Shown: piece by piece, positions 43,311 to 56,387 of the stretch
Layout: each line of letters begins with the position of its first letter
Position numbering within the stretch: the stretch's first letter is position 1
From: Cryptomeria japonica
Taxonomy: Eukaryota > Streptophyta > Pinopsida > Cupressales > Cupressaceae
Direction of reading: 5' to 3'
DNA: 64,000 bases
Assembly (NCBI RefSeq): GCF_030272615.1
Contig: NC_081408.1
Location: 198,736,841-198,800,840 of the forward strand
Notes under the pieces: model-generated
The model's input: only the letters and a program-made list of their open reading frames with translations
What the model was told of the DNA's origin: nothing
The model's database searches: none
Translations under genes and position numbers: made by a program

Positions 43311-44342
43311 CTAAAGGCTGCACAAGATATTATTCGAGGACTTCAAGAAAATTTCACTAAAGCAAGGAATAAAAGAAGAGAACTTTGTGAGAAGATGCAG
43401 AATGAGGAAAATGAAAAGGAAACTCTTAATGATCTAGTGAACCAACTGAGACAAGATAACTGTACAATGAAGAATGAGATGCAAGATATGACTATGAGAT
43501 TTTGTAAAGAAATTGAAGATAGAAAGAAGAATGAAGATGACTTGACTAGAAGACTAAATGATGCTGCAAATGAAAATCTAAGACTCAGTCATGAGAATGA
43601 TATGCTAAAGACAGATCGAATTCACTTAGAACATGATTAAACTAAACTCATGAGACAAAAGGACTTCTTGGAAAATGAATTGGCTACTGCAAATCAACAC
43701 AAGGAGAAATTCAAGAAAAGTTCAGAGGAACTTGATGACATGCTAAAGAATTAGAAACCTAATGGTGATACAAATGGCCTTGGCTTTGAAGTTGGTGAAA
43801 GCTTCAGTACCGCAAACAAACATGATCATAGTAAACTAGTAGGACAACCTAATGCTTACAAATTCAATGGGAAATTCTTTAACTGTAACAAGTATGGTCA
43901 TGGAGCAAATTAGTGTAGATCTAGAAATTATCAAAACACTAATACATCCACCAGTCATTGTTCTTAATGCAACAAAGTTGGTCATAATTCAGAAAATTGC
44001 AGAATGAATGTAAGATGTTATGTTTGTGGAAGATTTGGACTCCTATCTAATCAATACATAACACATACTAGCATAGGATATGGGAAAGCTATTCAGAAAA
44101 AAAACAATTTGACTTGTTATGCTTGTAACAAAATTGGACATATTGCAAAATTTTGTAGAAGTAAGGCATCACCGACAAATAACAAAGGTCCTAGTTTGAA
44201 GGGTAAAGAAAAGGTTGAAGAGGTAAAGCAAGAATTCTCAAAACAATGGATCAAAAAGTCAGATCAAAATGTTGGTGGGAATACTCCTCCACCAGTAGAA
44301 CAGAGTAACACTCCACCGACATGAGACTCTTCATCTAACTGA
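43306..44342 (+). pseudogene. N1-c ORF1, main part (broken)
   Basis: Continues the coiled coil from 9850 after the duplicated ATGAT. Stops occur near 43638, 43753, 43911 and 43965. The first two knuckles are interrupted, the third has lost its His and last Cys (GLLSNQY), and the fourth (CYACNKIGHIAKFC, near 44115) is intact. A TGA at 44322 precedes the family stop at 44340. Confidence 0.75.
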
Positions 44343-44646
44343 AGGAAAATCCTTTGGGGGCTTAGCAACAAACTAAAAAACATGCTAATATACCCTCGGT
44401 TGATGGTAAGAAGTTGAATTACTTCTGTACCGATAGATGAGTTAAGTTGTGACTTAACCGACAAGCATTAAATGTGGTAGTTAGAGAAAATAACATTATA
44501 AAGCAAGTGTTTTGGCTCCTTTTTCATTCACTAAGCATTCAAATCTTCGAGAGCGCGAAAATTCTCGAGCGAAGACATCCTTAGCAAAAAAGTGAAGTAG
44601 TTCATCCAAGCATTCATCCTTAAGGAAGATTGAGGTATTTATAACT

Positions 44647-47600
44647 ATGGCTTCTTCATCCACTCCTAAATTTATTGCAAACCCTACTGTTATTGAGGTT
44701 ATCAAGCGCCCTAGACCCATATTCAAGCTTGTTCTTGATATAGCGAAGAAAGATGATAACATAGGTGCATTCTCACAAATTCCTAAGGGAGTAGTATATG
44801 CTGAAGACCCTAGGATATACATACATTGTCATATAGAGGAATTAGGTGATGATGAGATCAAAAACATGTATAGGAATATGATTTGTGATGTAGATGGTAA
44901 TGTCAAGCTGGAACACAAGATAATAGAAACCCTAGGCTTTGTGGATATTCTTAGCATTCTTGATTTTCCCGAAGATGTAATAAGAATAGTTCTAAGCAGA
45001 GTCCATGGCAAATTATTTTGGTTGGATTCCATCCATAAGATCACCAAAGAAGTAGTAAATGCAGTAACATGGTTACCTTCCACCGGTAGGAGGCCTGACA
45101 GAACAAAGAAGGTCCCAAATAACATAGTGATGAAACTAACCAGTGCAAATTTTGACAAAAGGTCTCTAAGGGTAAATGACGTGAAGGACATCAATGCCAG
45201 ATTTATCAGTATGATCTTAGGTTACAAAGCTACACATGCAAATAGGTTGAACTCAGTTTCTAGTCTATGTATCAAAAGTGCATATGACATGGTAAATGAT
45301 AATGCAAGAATAGATGTGTGTGAATGGCTCAAAAATGAACTAATAGACAATCTAAAAAATATCAAAGGAGATAAGAAAGGAACCTTTAGATTTGGAAATT
45401 CGCTTGTTTGCTTAATGTTGTACATTACTAAAGAAGTACCCAGTATTGGTAGAAGAGATTTTGGCTTTGATATACTAGTAGGAAAGCAACTATTGGACTT
45501 ATTAAACAATATGGGAGAAAACAGAGAGAAAAACACAAATGAACATTTTCAAGCACTGAAGGCTCGAATGAAAACTAGAATAAGAGTGTCATAGGTAATT
45601 GTAGATAAATATAAGAAGGAAATATGTTTTGTAATCAAGAAAGATGAAATCTGGATGGAGGTAGTTATCCCTAGAACTATCTGGGTAACTAAAATGGACT
45701 ATGAAACAGATGATAATATCATAGAAACCTATGCAAAAGCCCTCCTTGAAGCACCGAAGGAACCCACTGAGAAAGTCTTTGGAAATGCAGAAACAATTGA
45801 AAGTGGAATTCAGTCAAGAAAAAGGGTTAAGAAGGTTAAAGAAATAGTAAGGAAAGGAACCCGACAGGCAAAGGCAATTAAGGAAGATGTTTTGAAACAA
45901 ACTGGTATAAAAGAAAGTGAGTTGGAAGGACTTCAACCAGAAGCTCATCTTTCACCGGTTGGAACTTCCTCTAAGAGTGATATATCGGTTGTATTTAAAA
46001 GGGTGGAAAGGAAAAGAAAACCCTCATCGGCACCCTCATCTACACCCAGGAAAAATAGACAAAAGCAACAGGCAGTTAGGCCTCCTATTAAGAAAATGAC
46101 TCCAAAGAAGAACAAGGTAAAACAAGATATTGCTCCACTAGATAAACTTCTTAGTGAAATAACAGAGGATGGTAAGTTGAAAAACATCAGCAAACTGTAT
46201 AACACATTCTCCGTAGATGACAAAGAAAGCATTGAAAATAGTGTAATTCTACACTTAGATGTTTACAAGAAATTCTTCATGGAAATTGTTGATGAGATAC
46301 TAGTTGATTTGTATAGAAGACTAGAAGCTAGAAGGGTAGCCATTGTTGAGCTGGATAAGAAAATAAAAATTGAAAAATTACTTGCAGTGCATCCAGTTAA
46401 CTCACCTGACGAAATAGATAAATTAATCAGTGAGGCTAACCGGATAGTGTTTTCAACCGCTCACCGACATATAGCACTGATGGCAGGTAGAGTGAATGAA
46501 GTCTCCAAGGAAACAACAGATGCATGGGACATATTCTTTGTAGAAAAAGAGAAACAAGAAGAACTCAGAAGACCCAAGACTATAAGAGTATACCAAAAGG
46601 ACAAGGATAAGGGAAAAGGTAAGTTAGGTGGACCTCCAAGCCTTAAAATAACTAATAATGTACTCCCACCTCTTCCTGATATTCCACCGACACATACTAC
46701 TGACAGTCAACTGGCCACTGAGAGTATGGAGACTCCACTAGAGGATACTAATCCTGAGTCTGAAATTTTGTACACTGTAAATATAGACACACAAGAAGTA
46801 AATGTTGTGGTTGATAGAGAAACCACTGAGGATATGAAGGAAGATGTGACTACTAAGTCACCGGCTACAGATGTTGAGATAAACATAGAAAAACCTACTC
46901 AGACAGAGCAACCGATAGAGGACACCACTGTTAAACCATTATAAGAATCGGTAGATAAAACTGGAAAACAATCAGGAGAACCGACAATGGATAGTACAGA
47001 GGTACAAGTTGAGAAATCGGAAGTACATACAGAGATTACATCATAGAAATCGATTGTTGAGAGCTCAGAGAAACCTTTTGAGACAAAGATGGAGAAACCG
47101 GAACAGAAACAGGTTGAGACACAAGTTCAGACAGAGAGAGTACCACTGGCTAAAAGTGAAAAAACTAAACCTTTGCTAGTAGAAATGCAAACACAGACTA
47201 ACTTACCAAAGGTTGAATCAAGCAAGGTGATTACTACATCCGGTAGCATGGATATTGTGAGAACAGTTGGGCAGACATCTGGTACTTCAATAGCAGAATT
47301 CTAGCCTACAAATGTAAAAGAGGTCTTATTGGATTCAATAAAGAAAATCATAGAGTGCAATGCACAAGCCTATAAGGCTATTAATGATACAATTCCTATT
47401 CTTAAATTGATAGCACCTAAATGCACTATGAATAATAAGGATTCTTTAGGTTAAATAGACACATTGTCTAAATTCATCACCGACAATATTTAAACAGTTG
47501 ATCAAATAAATGAGGACAAATTCAAAGAGAGAATGAATAAAGAAAAAGAGAAATTCTTTGAGAAAATTGTGAAGAAGAATAAGGAGAAAATGAACACCTT

Positions 47601-48143
47601 ATTACCGGAACTAGGAGAGACAATTTTGGATTTTAAGAAAATGTACAGGGATACTTGCAAAACAAACATCTTGACACAGGATATAGATTCATAGATCAGC
47701 AAAACTCAAATTGAAATAAACAATATTGTTGAGAATCTAATAGGTACATCCGATTCATTTTTAGAAATAGAAAGGAAAATTGCAGATCTTGAAGAGAAAA
47801 TTGAGAAGTTAGAGAAGGAAAAAGAGAGAATAAAAGATAAGGCAAAGAACTTAAAATGTAAACTTGGTCCTAAACTAGATTACCTAATTTATTTGAGAAA
47901 AGAAATTTTTGAGGCTCTAGTTCCCAGACTTAAGACATCGAAAGAGAAAATGCACATACTCAACGATACAGTTCAGAGAACACAAGAGGCATTATAGGAA
48001 ATCAAAAGATTTAGCAGCAGCTTAAATCTGATTTTGGTAGATATATTCTAGATTGTAAACCACCAGTTACAAAAATCTAGGTAGAACCACACTCCACTAA
48101 CAACGAATGACAACCTTTGCCATTGATGTCAAAGGGGGAGTAG
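44647..48143 (+). pseudogene. N1-c ORF2: large unrecognised protein, best-preserved copy
   Basis: The ATG at 44647 starts 315 open codons to a TAG at 45592. The same frame then stays open from 45595 to a TAA at 46942, after which more stops follow. Landmarks: an N-terminal mixed-fold region with LFWLDSIHKITKEVVNAV and LPSTGRRPD; a lysine-rich tract near 46010-46130; a conserved helical block ending near HRHIALMAGRVNEVSKE (about 46460); a P/T/E-rich linker with repeated QTE and EKP motifs; and a C-terminal coiled coil near 47760-47850. It shares no motif with protease, RT or integrase. The first 300 residues faintly recall plant-transposon-associated domains, but I would not name one. Confidence 0.65.
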
Positions 48144-48303
48144 TGTGATGAGAAAAATGATCAGAACATGACATTATCAGCTCAAGGGGAGCACATATTT
48201 TTGGGCACATAGTTTTGGTAAGACAATTATGGCAAACCATTGTTGGATATATTCTTTTTGGATTTTTCTCATGAGTGTTGCCATCAATGCCAAAGCGGGA
48301 GAT
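48131..48303 (+). promoter_or_regulatory. N1-c paired polypurine tracts
   Basis: AAAGGGGGAG at 48131-48140 and AAAGCGGGAGAT at 48292-48303, directly before the LTR. The second has one G-to-C change from N1-a. Confidence 0.7.
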
Positions 48304-49088
48304 TGTTGGCAAATGCACACTCCAATGAGAAATTGTAGGTGATTGAAGGTATTGTCATTGTTGGAAACCTTACAATCATGTGATACTGGTAGGTAGACAT
48401 AGGCATTAGCACCGACAGACTCTATGCTGACATACAGAACACCGAAACCGAAAAGGAAGAATACCAACATCTTGGCCAATAGAAAATTTGTATAAACATA
48501 TTTTGTAATTAATTATTAAATCTTTTGTAAGCCAACATGGCAGATTGTAATATGACTCATATATGTATGAGATCATTGTAGATCATTTAATAGGCGACTG
48601 ATGAAAGGAATATAGCAGACCTAATGTGTGAATTATTAGGTTAAGGGTTTATGTATGTAGCAGAGCTTAAACCGGTACTGAATCTGGCATAGCAGATGCT
48701 AATCTAAAGCAGTACAAGACATTGGATTTGTATAATCCAATTTTGTAAGTCAGTGTGACTTCTTTTGTAACTGAGCAGTGAGCTCTAGGCACTTGGCCTT
48801 CCTACATGTGCAGGCCCCTATTGTAAGCAGTAAGATTCTCTTATTGTCCAGTAAGTGAATATTGTGGGTCACAAATCCCACCGAGGTTTTTCCCACACTG
48901 GGTTTCCCCATTAAATATTGTGTTATGGTGTGCTTTTCATGTTGTGGTTGTTATTCTTATTTGCTGCATTATTTCTGGTTTATCAGTACACAGTTTTAAT
49001 ATGTTTTTCATGTTATAGGTTGAGAAAATTAACTAACCGGTCAGATACCGATTCACCCCCCCTCTCAGTATCTTTGAGAATCCTAACA
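48304..49088 (+). repeat. N1-c 3' LTR
   Basis: 785 bases, TGTTGGCAAATGC to GAATCCTAACA. The TATA palindrome is at 48556-48571. Confidence 0.9.
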
Positions 49089-49526
49089 CACAAAGAATAT
49101 CACCGAACCCATAAGATTTTCAATAATGTGCACAATGATCAATGCAAACCACCAAAACAAATAGGACACAATTAGGAAACACCAACAAGCACATTAGAAC
49201 CACCCGCAATAGCCACACCATCACTTAATCAAATCTTCATCGATCAACACACTAACACTTGAGAACACTTAATAGTAGGAATTGGGACTAGAAAGATAGA
49301 TTGTATAGAACAAAATCATGAACCATCTAAAATGAAGATACACATGAACATCCCAAATACTCTCCCAAATCTGCAACTCAAGATATGATCATACCAGAGA
49401 ACAACAGATCAAATACCAGACTCTTCCAACCACATATCAACTCTCTGCAATCACTGAAGCACCAAAGTAGAGGAATATGTTGACATCAATGACAAAAACA
49501 TATCCTAGCAACAACAATATCCAACA
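49089..49526 (-). repeat. COP-D 3' LTR, right piece
   Basis: Continues the COP-D LTR after N1-c, starting with the CACAA duplication. It aligns with 54864-55030 and then 56255-56519 of the other LTR. Ends ATCCAACA on the plus strand (TGTTGGAT on the element strand). Confidence 0.8.
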
Positions 49527-49740
49527 ATCTCCCCCTTTGGCATTGATGGAAACATATCAATATAAAAAACAATTAATGCAAAGGAATAAATCAACACCAA
49601 TAGTCACCAACAAACTCCCCCTATGATTATGCACATAAAGCTTCAAAGATAAGGCAGTTTTTCACATGCTGCTCTCCCCCTTTGACAACAATGCCAAAGA
49701 CATAATACAAATCATTATTCTCTCCCCCTTACCAGATAAT
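49527..49740 (-). promoter_or_regulatory. COP-D serial polypurine tracts
   Basis: On the element strand the primer tract AAAGGGGGAGAT abuts the LTR. Further GGGGGAG tracts lie at plus positions near 49616, 49675 and 49722. COP-G, COP-H and N1 show the same pattern. Confidence 0.7.
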
Positions 49741-49899
49741 CTCTCCTTTTTAGAATAAACTCACAAATCTGAACATCATCCTCTGAACCACACACTGACT
49801 ACTCCTACTGAGTAGCAACACCAACTCATCAATCCAGATAAGAAGATAAGACCATGCAGTCCAGCAGATTAATATTGCATTCACAATGCATCTAGTTCT

Positions 49900-51440
49900 C
49901 ATCAAGAGGGTCAAAGACCCCTAATTTGTCTCTCAAATATACACATGTATCTGTAGGCAAAGGCTTAGTAAAATATCTATAATCTGATCCTTTGTAGATA
50001 CATTAATCCATTTTAACTTCTTCATCACTGACTTTCTGCCTCAAGAAATGATACTTAATTGATATATGCTTTGTTTTAGAATGTAGTACCAGATTCTTGG
50101 AAATATTGATCACTTGAATTATCATAGTATATAGTAGTAGACTCATCATACACAACTCTAATATCTTTCAACATCAAATTCATCCAAACTACTTGAGCAT
50201 AGTTGCTAGCATCAACAATGTATTCAAATTCTGCAGTAGATAGAGATATAGTATCTTATTTCTTACCGGACCATGAAACTGACTTCTTTCCTAGAAAGAA
50301 AGCTCCATCGGTAGTGTTGTTTCAATCATCAACATCACCTGCCCAATCAACATTAGTATAATAACATAATATGAAATCATCATTCTTCGGATACCATAAA
50401 CCATAGTCAACTATCCCCTTCAATTATCTGAAAATCCTCTTCACAACAATAACATGACTCTCTTTAGGATTAACTTGAAATCTTGCACAAAGACAAACAA
50501 GATACATAATGTCTGGCCTAGTCCGAGTCAAGTATAATACTCCACCAACTATAGATCTATACAAGGTTTGATTAACTTTATGAGATTCATCATACTTAGA
50601 CAACTTGCATCCAGTCACCATAGGAGTTCCAATAGGTTTGGAACCATCTAACCCAAAATTCTTCAACAATTCCTTCACATACTTAGATTGAGAAATGAAA
50701 ATGCCTTTGTCAATTTGTGTAATATGCAATCCTAAGAAAAATTTCATCTCACCTGTCATAGACATCTCAAACTCTTTTTGCATATCAACGATCTTCATAC
50801 TCAAACCATCATCTCCTCCAAAAATAATGTTATTAACAAAAACTTCAACAATCAAAATGTTATCATTATCAACCTTGAAGTATAAATTACTATCAGTTGT
50901 CCCTTTACATAATCCCAACTTCATTGAAAAACCATCTGGTTGCTCAATGTAGACTTCTCCTTCTTCCAAATCACCATTCAAAAAGGTTTACTTGACATCC
51001 ATCTGATATACCTTGAAATTATTGTAAGCAACATATGCAAGCAATAATGTAATAGCTTCAATTCTATCTACCAGAGAAAAAGTCTCCCGATAATCTATTC
51101 CTTCCATCTAAGAACATCCCTTACATACCAGTCTTGCTTAGTTTCTAACCACTTCACCAACTTCATTCAGTTTATTCCGGAACATCCATTTAGTGCCAAT
51201 CACATTCTTGTCTTTAGGTCTTGAAACAAACTCCTATGTATTATTCTTCTCAATCCGATTCAATTCTTCTTCCATAGCTTTTATCCAATTCTCATCTTTA
51301 CATGCTTCTACAACATCTTTAGGTTCAATCTTTGAAATCAAACATATGTCTTCAACAACAATCCTTCACCTAGTCATCGCTCCTTTTTTTCAATCACCAA
51401 TAATCTGATTTTTTGAATGATTCAATCTTACATACCTCAG
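49900..51440 (-). pseudogene. pol: COP-D reverse transcriptase and RNase H remnants
   Basis: The clearest part is 50981-50424: YIEQPDGFSMK, then the palm, KFFLGLHI, and LYRSIVGGVLYLTRTRPDIM, all typical of copia RT. The catalytic box reads FVNNIIFG where copia has (Y/F)VDD: both aspartates are now asparagine, two G-to-A changes, so the enzyme is dead. Upstream fingers are readable at about 51400-51000 with several stops, and the RNase H region at about 50420-49930 is decayed. Confidence 0.85.
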
Positions 51441-51455
51441 AGTCTTTTGATTGTT

Positions 51456-52470
51456 CTAATTCTCAGGTTCTGAAAATTCTTCACCGACAACAAAAATATC
51501 CGGATTAACTATCTCTATTGGACCATTCTGCTTTAAGATCTCATTCTGCACAGACTTTGAAACAACATCTTGATCATCAAACTCATATCTGCATGCTCTG
51601 ATCTGCTTTCCATGACATTCATCAACCTTCACATTTGCACTTTCCACTATCTTCTTCAATATGTTGTTTTAATACCGATATACTTTGCTCTTAGTAGAAT
51701 AACCCAAGAATATTCCTTCATCACATCTTGCATCAAAGTTTCCTATATCCTCATCTCTCTTGATATAAAATTTTCTTTCAAAAAATTTGAAATATGTAAC
51801 TATAGGAACATGAACAAACCATAACTCATAAGGAGTCTTACTAGAATCACCTTTTATATTCACTCGGTTAAATGTGTAAACAACAATCCTAACAACTTCT
51901 CTCCAAAAGATTTGTGCAACATTTCCTTCAATCAACATAGTTCTAGCATCATCCAAAATGGTTATGTTCTTCCTTTCAATATTTCCATTCTACTGAGGGG
52001 TTCTAGGAGCAGATAACTGTCTTCTAATTCCATTCCTCTCACAAAATGAATCAAACTTTCTAGATGTAAATTCTCCTCCTCTGTCTAATCTCAGGCACTT
52101 CAGCTTCAATCATGTCTCTATCTCCACCTTAGCTTTGAATATCTTGAATTTCTTCAGTGCTTCCGATTCTCCCTTATAAAGGTAACCCACATCATCCTAG
52201 AATAATCATCAATCAACAACATGAAATATCTATCACCCTACATGCTTCTCACTCTTGTAGGACCACACAAATCAGTATGCACAAGATCTAACAATCCATT
52301 AGATGAATATAGCTTACTCTTGAATGTAGTTCTTGTTAGCTTTCCCAACTGACATTCTTTACATACTGGATTAGATGGCTTCACAATCTTAGGTGAATCT
52401 ATAACAACTTGAGTAGAGCTTATCCTTATCATGCAGTCATAATTAACATGACACATCCTTCTATATCATA
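51456..52470 (-). pseudogene. pol: COP-D integrase remnants
   Basis: 52456-52238 has the end of the HHCC domain (NPVCKECQLGKLTR) and LDLVHTDLCGPT, the first catalytic Asp. The LRLDRGGEF block near 52085 keeps the second Asp. A PQ-stop-NG block near 51990 marks the catalytic Glu region. 51956-51669 carries the C-terminal GIFLGYSTKSKVYR motif. Frames shift several times. Confidence 0.8.
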
Positions 52471-52633
52471 ACCAACTTTCATTAATGTGCGCAATCAAAC
52501 AACTTTTCTCACCAACATTCAAGTGAAAGATATTACCTTTAGTTTTAGTCCTTGATCCAATCTCAATCCCAGAGGCATTTAGCATCTTGCATTTACTATT
52601 CTTGAATTACAAATCATATCCCTTGTAAACCAT

Positions 52634-52912
52634 CTATCCAACACTCAAAAGATTATGATTCAAACCTTCAACATACAAGACATCATCAGTATTATTCTCA
52701 CCATCAAAAGAAATTGAACCTTTACCACGGATCACACAAGCTTTATCATCTCCAAATCTCACCATACCACCATCATACCTCTCCATATTCACAAATTTTC
52801 TTTTATTACCTATCATATGATGTGAACAACCGCTATCAATCACCCATTCATCTTTCTCTTCAATATTAGCAGCCAAAGCTTTCTCCTCAACAATGCAACT
52901 TGTAGGATTCAC
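52634..52912 (-). pseudogene. COP-D protease
   Basis: WVIDSGCSHHMIGNKRKF has the intact aspartic protease DSG. It is followed by VRFGDDKACVIRGKGSISF and VEGLNHNLLSVG, the conserved link to the pre-integrase region. The frame is open for 92 codons. Confidence 0.85.
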
Positions 52913-52981
52913 TGGTACTGGACCATCTTTCTTGCTAGCAATAAATACAAATTCATGTTCTGAATTCCCATTCTCAGATTC

Positions 52982-54032
52982 TTAATCTGTCACAACTTCA
53001 TCAACAACATAATAACATCTCTTTTGATTTATGAACTTCCAATTAGGCTTATAGGGCTTATCATACTTATCATGCTTCTCATATCGATCATGCTTATTAG
53101 ATCTATCATATTTATCATGCTTCTCATATCGATCATGCTTATTAGATCTATCATATTTATCATGCTTATCATACCTAGACATTATTTTAGGACACCTAGA
53201 AGAGAAATGTCCTATCTTATTACAAGAGAAACATTTCAAAGGTAGCTTTCCATCATACTTATCGACTCCCAGAAATAAGGGGTTCAAGCTCATCCAACTC
53301 TCCTTCTTTCTCTTCCATCTCTCTCTTTTCTCTTTCATATCTGGAAAACCAACATGAACTCTCTCTCAAATCATGCTTCTTCTTCATGAATACATAGGAT
53401 CTAAATGCAATCTCATATTTTTCATGTGATTCTCAAAAAATTCTCAATTCAAAAGAAACAAGATTACTAACCAACATGTCCCTTGTCACAGTAGTCACAC
53501 TTCAGATCTCATCAATAGAAGCTAATTTAGGCTTGTAAGCATGAGGCAAAGATCTCAACACTTTAGCAACAATCTCATCTTCTTTAAGAGTTCCACTGAC
53601 ACATCTAATACCTAGGACATGTTCATTCACCTTAGCTATAAAGGTAGATATGTTCTCATCTTCTCCCATCTTCAGTGTCTCATACTTTCCTTTCAAACTC
53701 TGTAGCTTAGCAACTTTGAAATGTTTATCTCCTTCATACAAGGTCTCTAACTTCACCCAGATCTCATGTGCAGTTTGCAAACCAATCACATTAGTCATCT
53801 ATTAATTAGTCAAGACACTCAAAAATTATTTCTTATCTCTTATGTTATGTTGAACATCCTCGATCTCAACAATAGTAATCGGTCCATTTAGAGGAACATT
53901 GTAGGTATTCTTTGTAATCTTCCAATAATCATCTCCAAGACACTTCAAATGAACTTCCATCTGGTCCTTCCATACATTATAACTATTTCCATCAAATCTT
54001 GGACTCTCCTTCTTGAACACATAGGTTGCCAT
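52982..54032 (-). pseudogene. gag: COP-D gag (broken)
   Basis: The ATG at 54032-54030 (MATYVFKKESPRFDGNSYNVW) starts a copia gag with the usual W and L positions. A TAA at 53826 and frame changes break it. 53798-53502 continues the domain (ETLYEGDKHFKVAKLQSLKGKY, read in shorter pieces, and EIVAKVLRSLP). 53338-52982 has one knuckle, CFSCNKIGHFSSRC, followed by a K/H/D/Y repeat. Confidence 0.85.
53071..53160 (-). repeat. 45-base tandem repeat in COP-D gag
   Basis: Two perfect 45-base units (53071-53115 and 53116-53160) encode a 15-residue repeat of the type KHDKYDRSNKHDRYE directly after the zinc knuckle. The unit keeps the frame. Confidence 0.9.
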
Positions 54033-54074
54033 CCCAGATCTCCTCAAGTGGTGAAGCTTCTTCCGAAGGATCTA

Positions 54075-54087
54075 GCTTTAATACCAA
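54075..54087 (-). promoter_or_regulatory. COP-D primer binding site
   Basis: TTGGTATTAAAGC on the minus strand, two changes from the initiator-Met complement, one base after the 5' LTR. Confidence 0.75.
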
Positions 54088-55032
54088 TTGTTAGCAACAA
54101 CAATGAAGGAAAACTGAGAGTGGGGGGGTGAATCAGTTTTCACCGGATTAAACAATTTAAGCACAATCTCAGATCTGATCAATTACAACAAGAATAAAGA
54201 TAAACATGATAACAACAACACACATAACACCAAGATTTTGACATAGAAAAACTGGTTAAGAGAAAAACCACGGTGGGAACCTAACCACAATGAGATAATA
54301 CTCTGTAGTAGTATGTGTAAATATTACAATGGGGAATGCACATGCATTCAAACACACTGCCTAGAGATCACTCCTCAAAATATATTGACCTAGAAGGCTA
54401 CAACCCTCAGGGAAGGCTCACTACCTTATAATAAAATTCAGACTACAATCCAGTTAAGATGAACTAAAAGAATAACATCTCCCAATGCCTGATAACAGTT
54501 CCGGTTAAGCTCATTTGTCTGCTCTGCAACAATCTTTGCTCAATACATCACATCGACAGATAAATTCTCTTATTCACACGTATACCACTCTCTAACAATG
54601 CAGACACAACTCCCATACATAGAAACATGAATATAACATGTATTTATATAAATCATCAACCTTAAGTACAAGGTTGACCAAACCCTCAAGACCTCAATAC
54701 AAAATTACATCATACGTTACATAAATAAATCACCAGACCAATATAATTCCATAGACGACATAGCATGGACCCAAATCAAATCCTTGAATAAAAATTGCCA
54801 CCAAAAATATCGCCAAGATCAATCGCAACACGCTGCACCATTGAAAAATACTATACAATACGAAGAATATCACTGGACCCATAAGATCTTCAATAACGAT
54901 GATCAATGCAAACCACCAAACCAAATAGGACACAATCAGGAAATACCAACAAGCACATTAGAACCATCCTCAATAGATGCACCAACACCACTTAATCAAA
55001 TCTTCATCGATCAACACACTAGCATTCAAGAA

Positions 55033-55792
55033 TGTTAGAATTCCCAAAGATACTGAGAGGGGGGGAGGGTGAATCAGTATCTTGCCAGTTTAAAGATTTT
55101 CTTATCTTATTAAACAAATTGCATTCCAAAATAGTGTACCGGTAAACAAGAATTAATGCAGTAAATAAGAACAATAACCACAACATACAAAGCACACCAT
55201 AACACAATACTTTTAACGAGGAAACCCGGTGTGGGAAAAACCTCAGTGGGATTTGTGACACACAATATTCACTCACTGGCCAATAAATGAATATTACTTA
55301 CAATAGGGGCCTACACATGCAGGAAGGCCAATTGCCTAAAACTCACTGCTTATTTACAAAAGGGAAGTCTCATTGACTTACAAAAATGGATTATGCAAAT
55401 CCAATATCATGTACTACTTCAGTTCAAAATCTGCTATGCCAGGTTTAATACTGGTTTAAGCTCATAAAATAACCATAAACCTTACTCCAAAATCTGCCTT
55501 AAAATTCACATATTACTTTTGCAATAATCTGACCATGTCCATATATCCTAAATGATCTACAAGGTCTCATACTTATATATGAGTCCTATTACAATTCGCC
55601 TTGTCAACTTACAAAAGATATTACAATTAAATACAAAATGTAATAAACAAAATCCTGTTGGCTGGGGTGCCGATAATCATCTTTTCCATTGTCGGTAAAC
55701 TATCTATCGGTGCCATAGATTTGCAAGGTTGCCATCAATGACAATACCTTCAATCACCTACAATTTCTCTTTGGAGTGTGCATTTGCCAACA
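55033..55792 (-). repeat. N1-d: solo LTR
   Basis: A complete N1 LTR, TG...CA, with no internal sequence. The left flank AAGAA (55028-55032) matches the flank after the duplicated LTR tail (AAGAA, 56251-56255); the directly adjacent right flank is AATAA. This is the product expected from recombination between the two LTRs of an N1 element. Confidence 0.85.
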
Positions 55793-56387
55793 AATAACAC
55801 TTAACAACAACAATTGGGACTAGAAAGATAACTCGCGGAGCACCAAATCATGAACCATCTAAAATGAATATACACATGGACATCCCAAACACTCTCCCAA
55901 ATCAGCAACTCAAGATATGATTATATCCGGTTTAAGCTCACAAAATAACCATAAACCTTACTCTAAAATCTGCCTTAATATTTGCATATTACTTCTACAA
56001 TAATCTGACCATGTCCATATATCCTAAATGATCTACAAGATCTCATACTTATATATGAGTCCTATTACAATTCGGCTTGTCGTCTTACAAAAATATATTA
56101 CAATTAAATACAAAATGTAATAAACAAAATCCTGTCGGCTGGGGTGTCGGTAAGCTATCTGCCGGTATCGGTGCCTGCCGATGCCATAGGTTTGCAAGGT
56201 TGCCATCAATGACAATACCTTCAATTTCTCATTGGAGTTTTCATTTGCCAACAAAGAACATTTAACAACAATAATTGGGACCAGAAAGATAACTCGCGGA
56301 GCACCAAATCATGAACCATCTAAAATGAATATACACATGAACATCCCAAACACTCTCCCAAATCAGCAACTCAAGATATGATCATAT
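55451..56387. repeat. Tandem duplication of LTR tail plus flank
   Basis: Unit 1 is 55451-55926 and unit 2 is 55927-56387. Each contains the last ~340 bases of the N1 solo LTR and ~125 bases of COP-D LTR. The two units differ by substitutions and small indels. Confidence 0.85.

Larger units (their letters stand above)
8913..49088 (+). mobile_element. N1-c: complete N1 element interrupted by LARD-B
   Basis: 5' LTR 8913-9695, primer site 9697, ORF1 start at 9767, interruption at 9851-43305, ORF1 continued at 43306, ORF2 from 44647, polypurine tracts, 3' LTR 48304-49088. Without the nested DNA the element is about 6.7 kb. It contains no polymerase or integrase region, which shows that N1 is genuinely non-autonomous and not merely truncated in the other copies. 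Confidence 0.85.

Noticed and set aside
9851-49088. Reading TAT-A, LARD-B and N1-c as separate neighbouring elements
   Set aside because: The ATGAT duplication, the continuity of ORF1 across 9850/43306 and of the LARD-B LTR across 13739/34348 show nesting.
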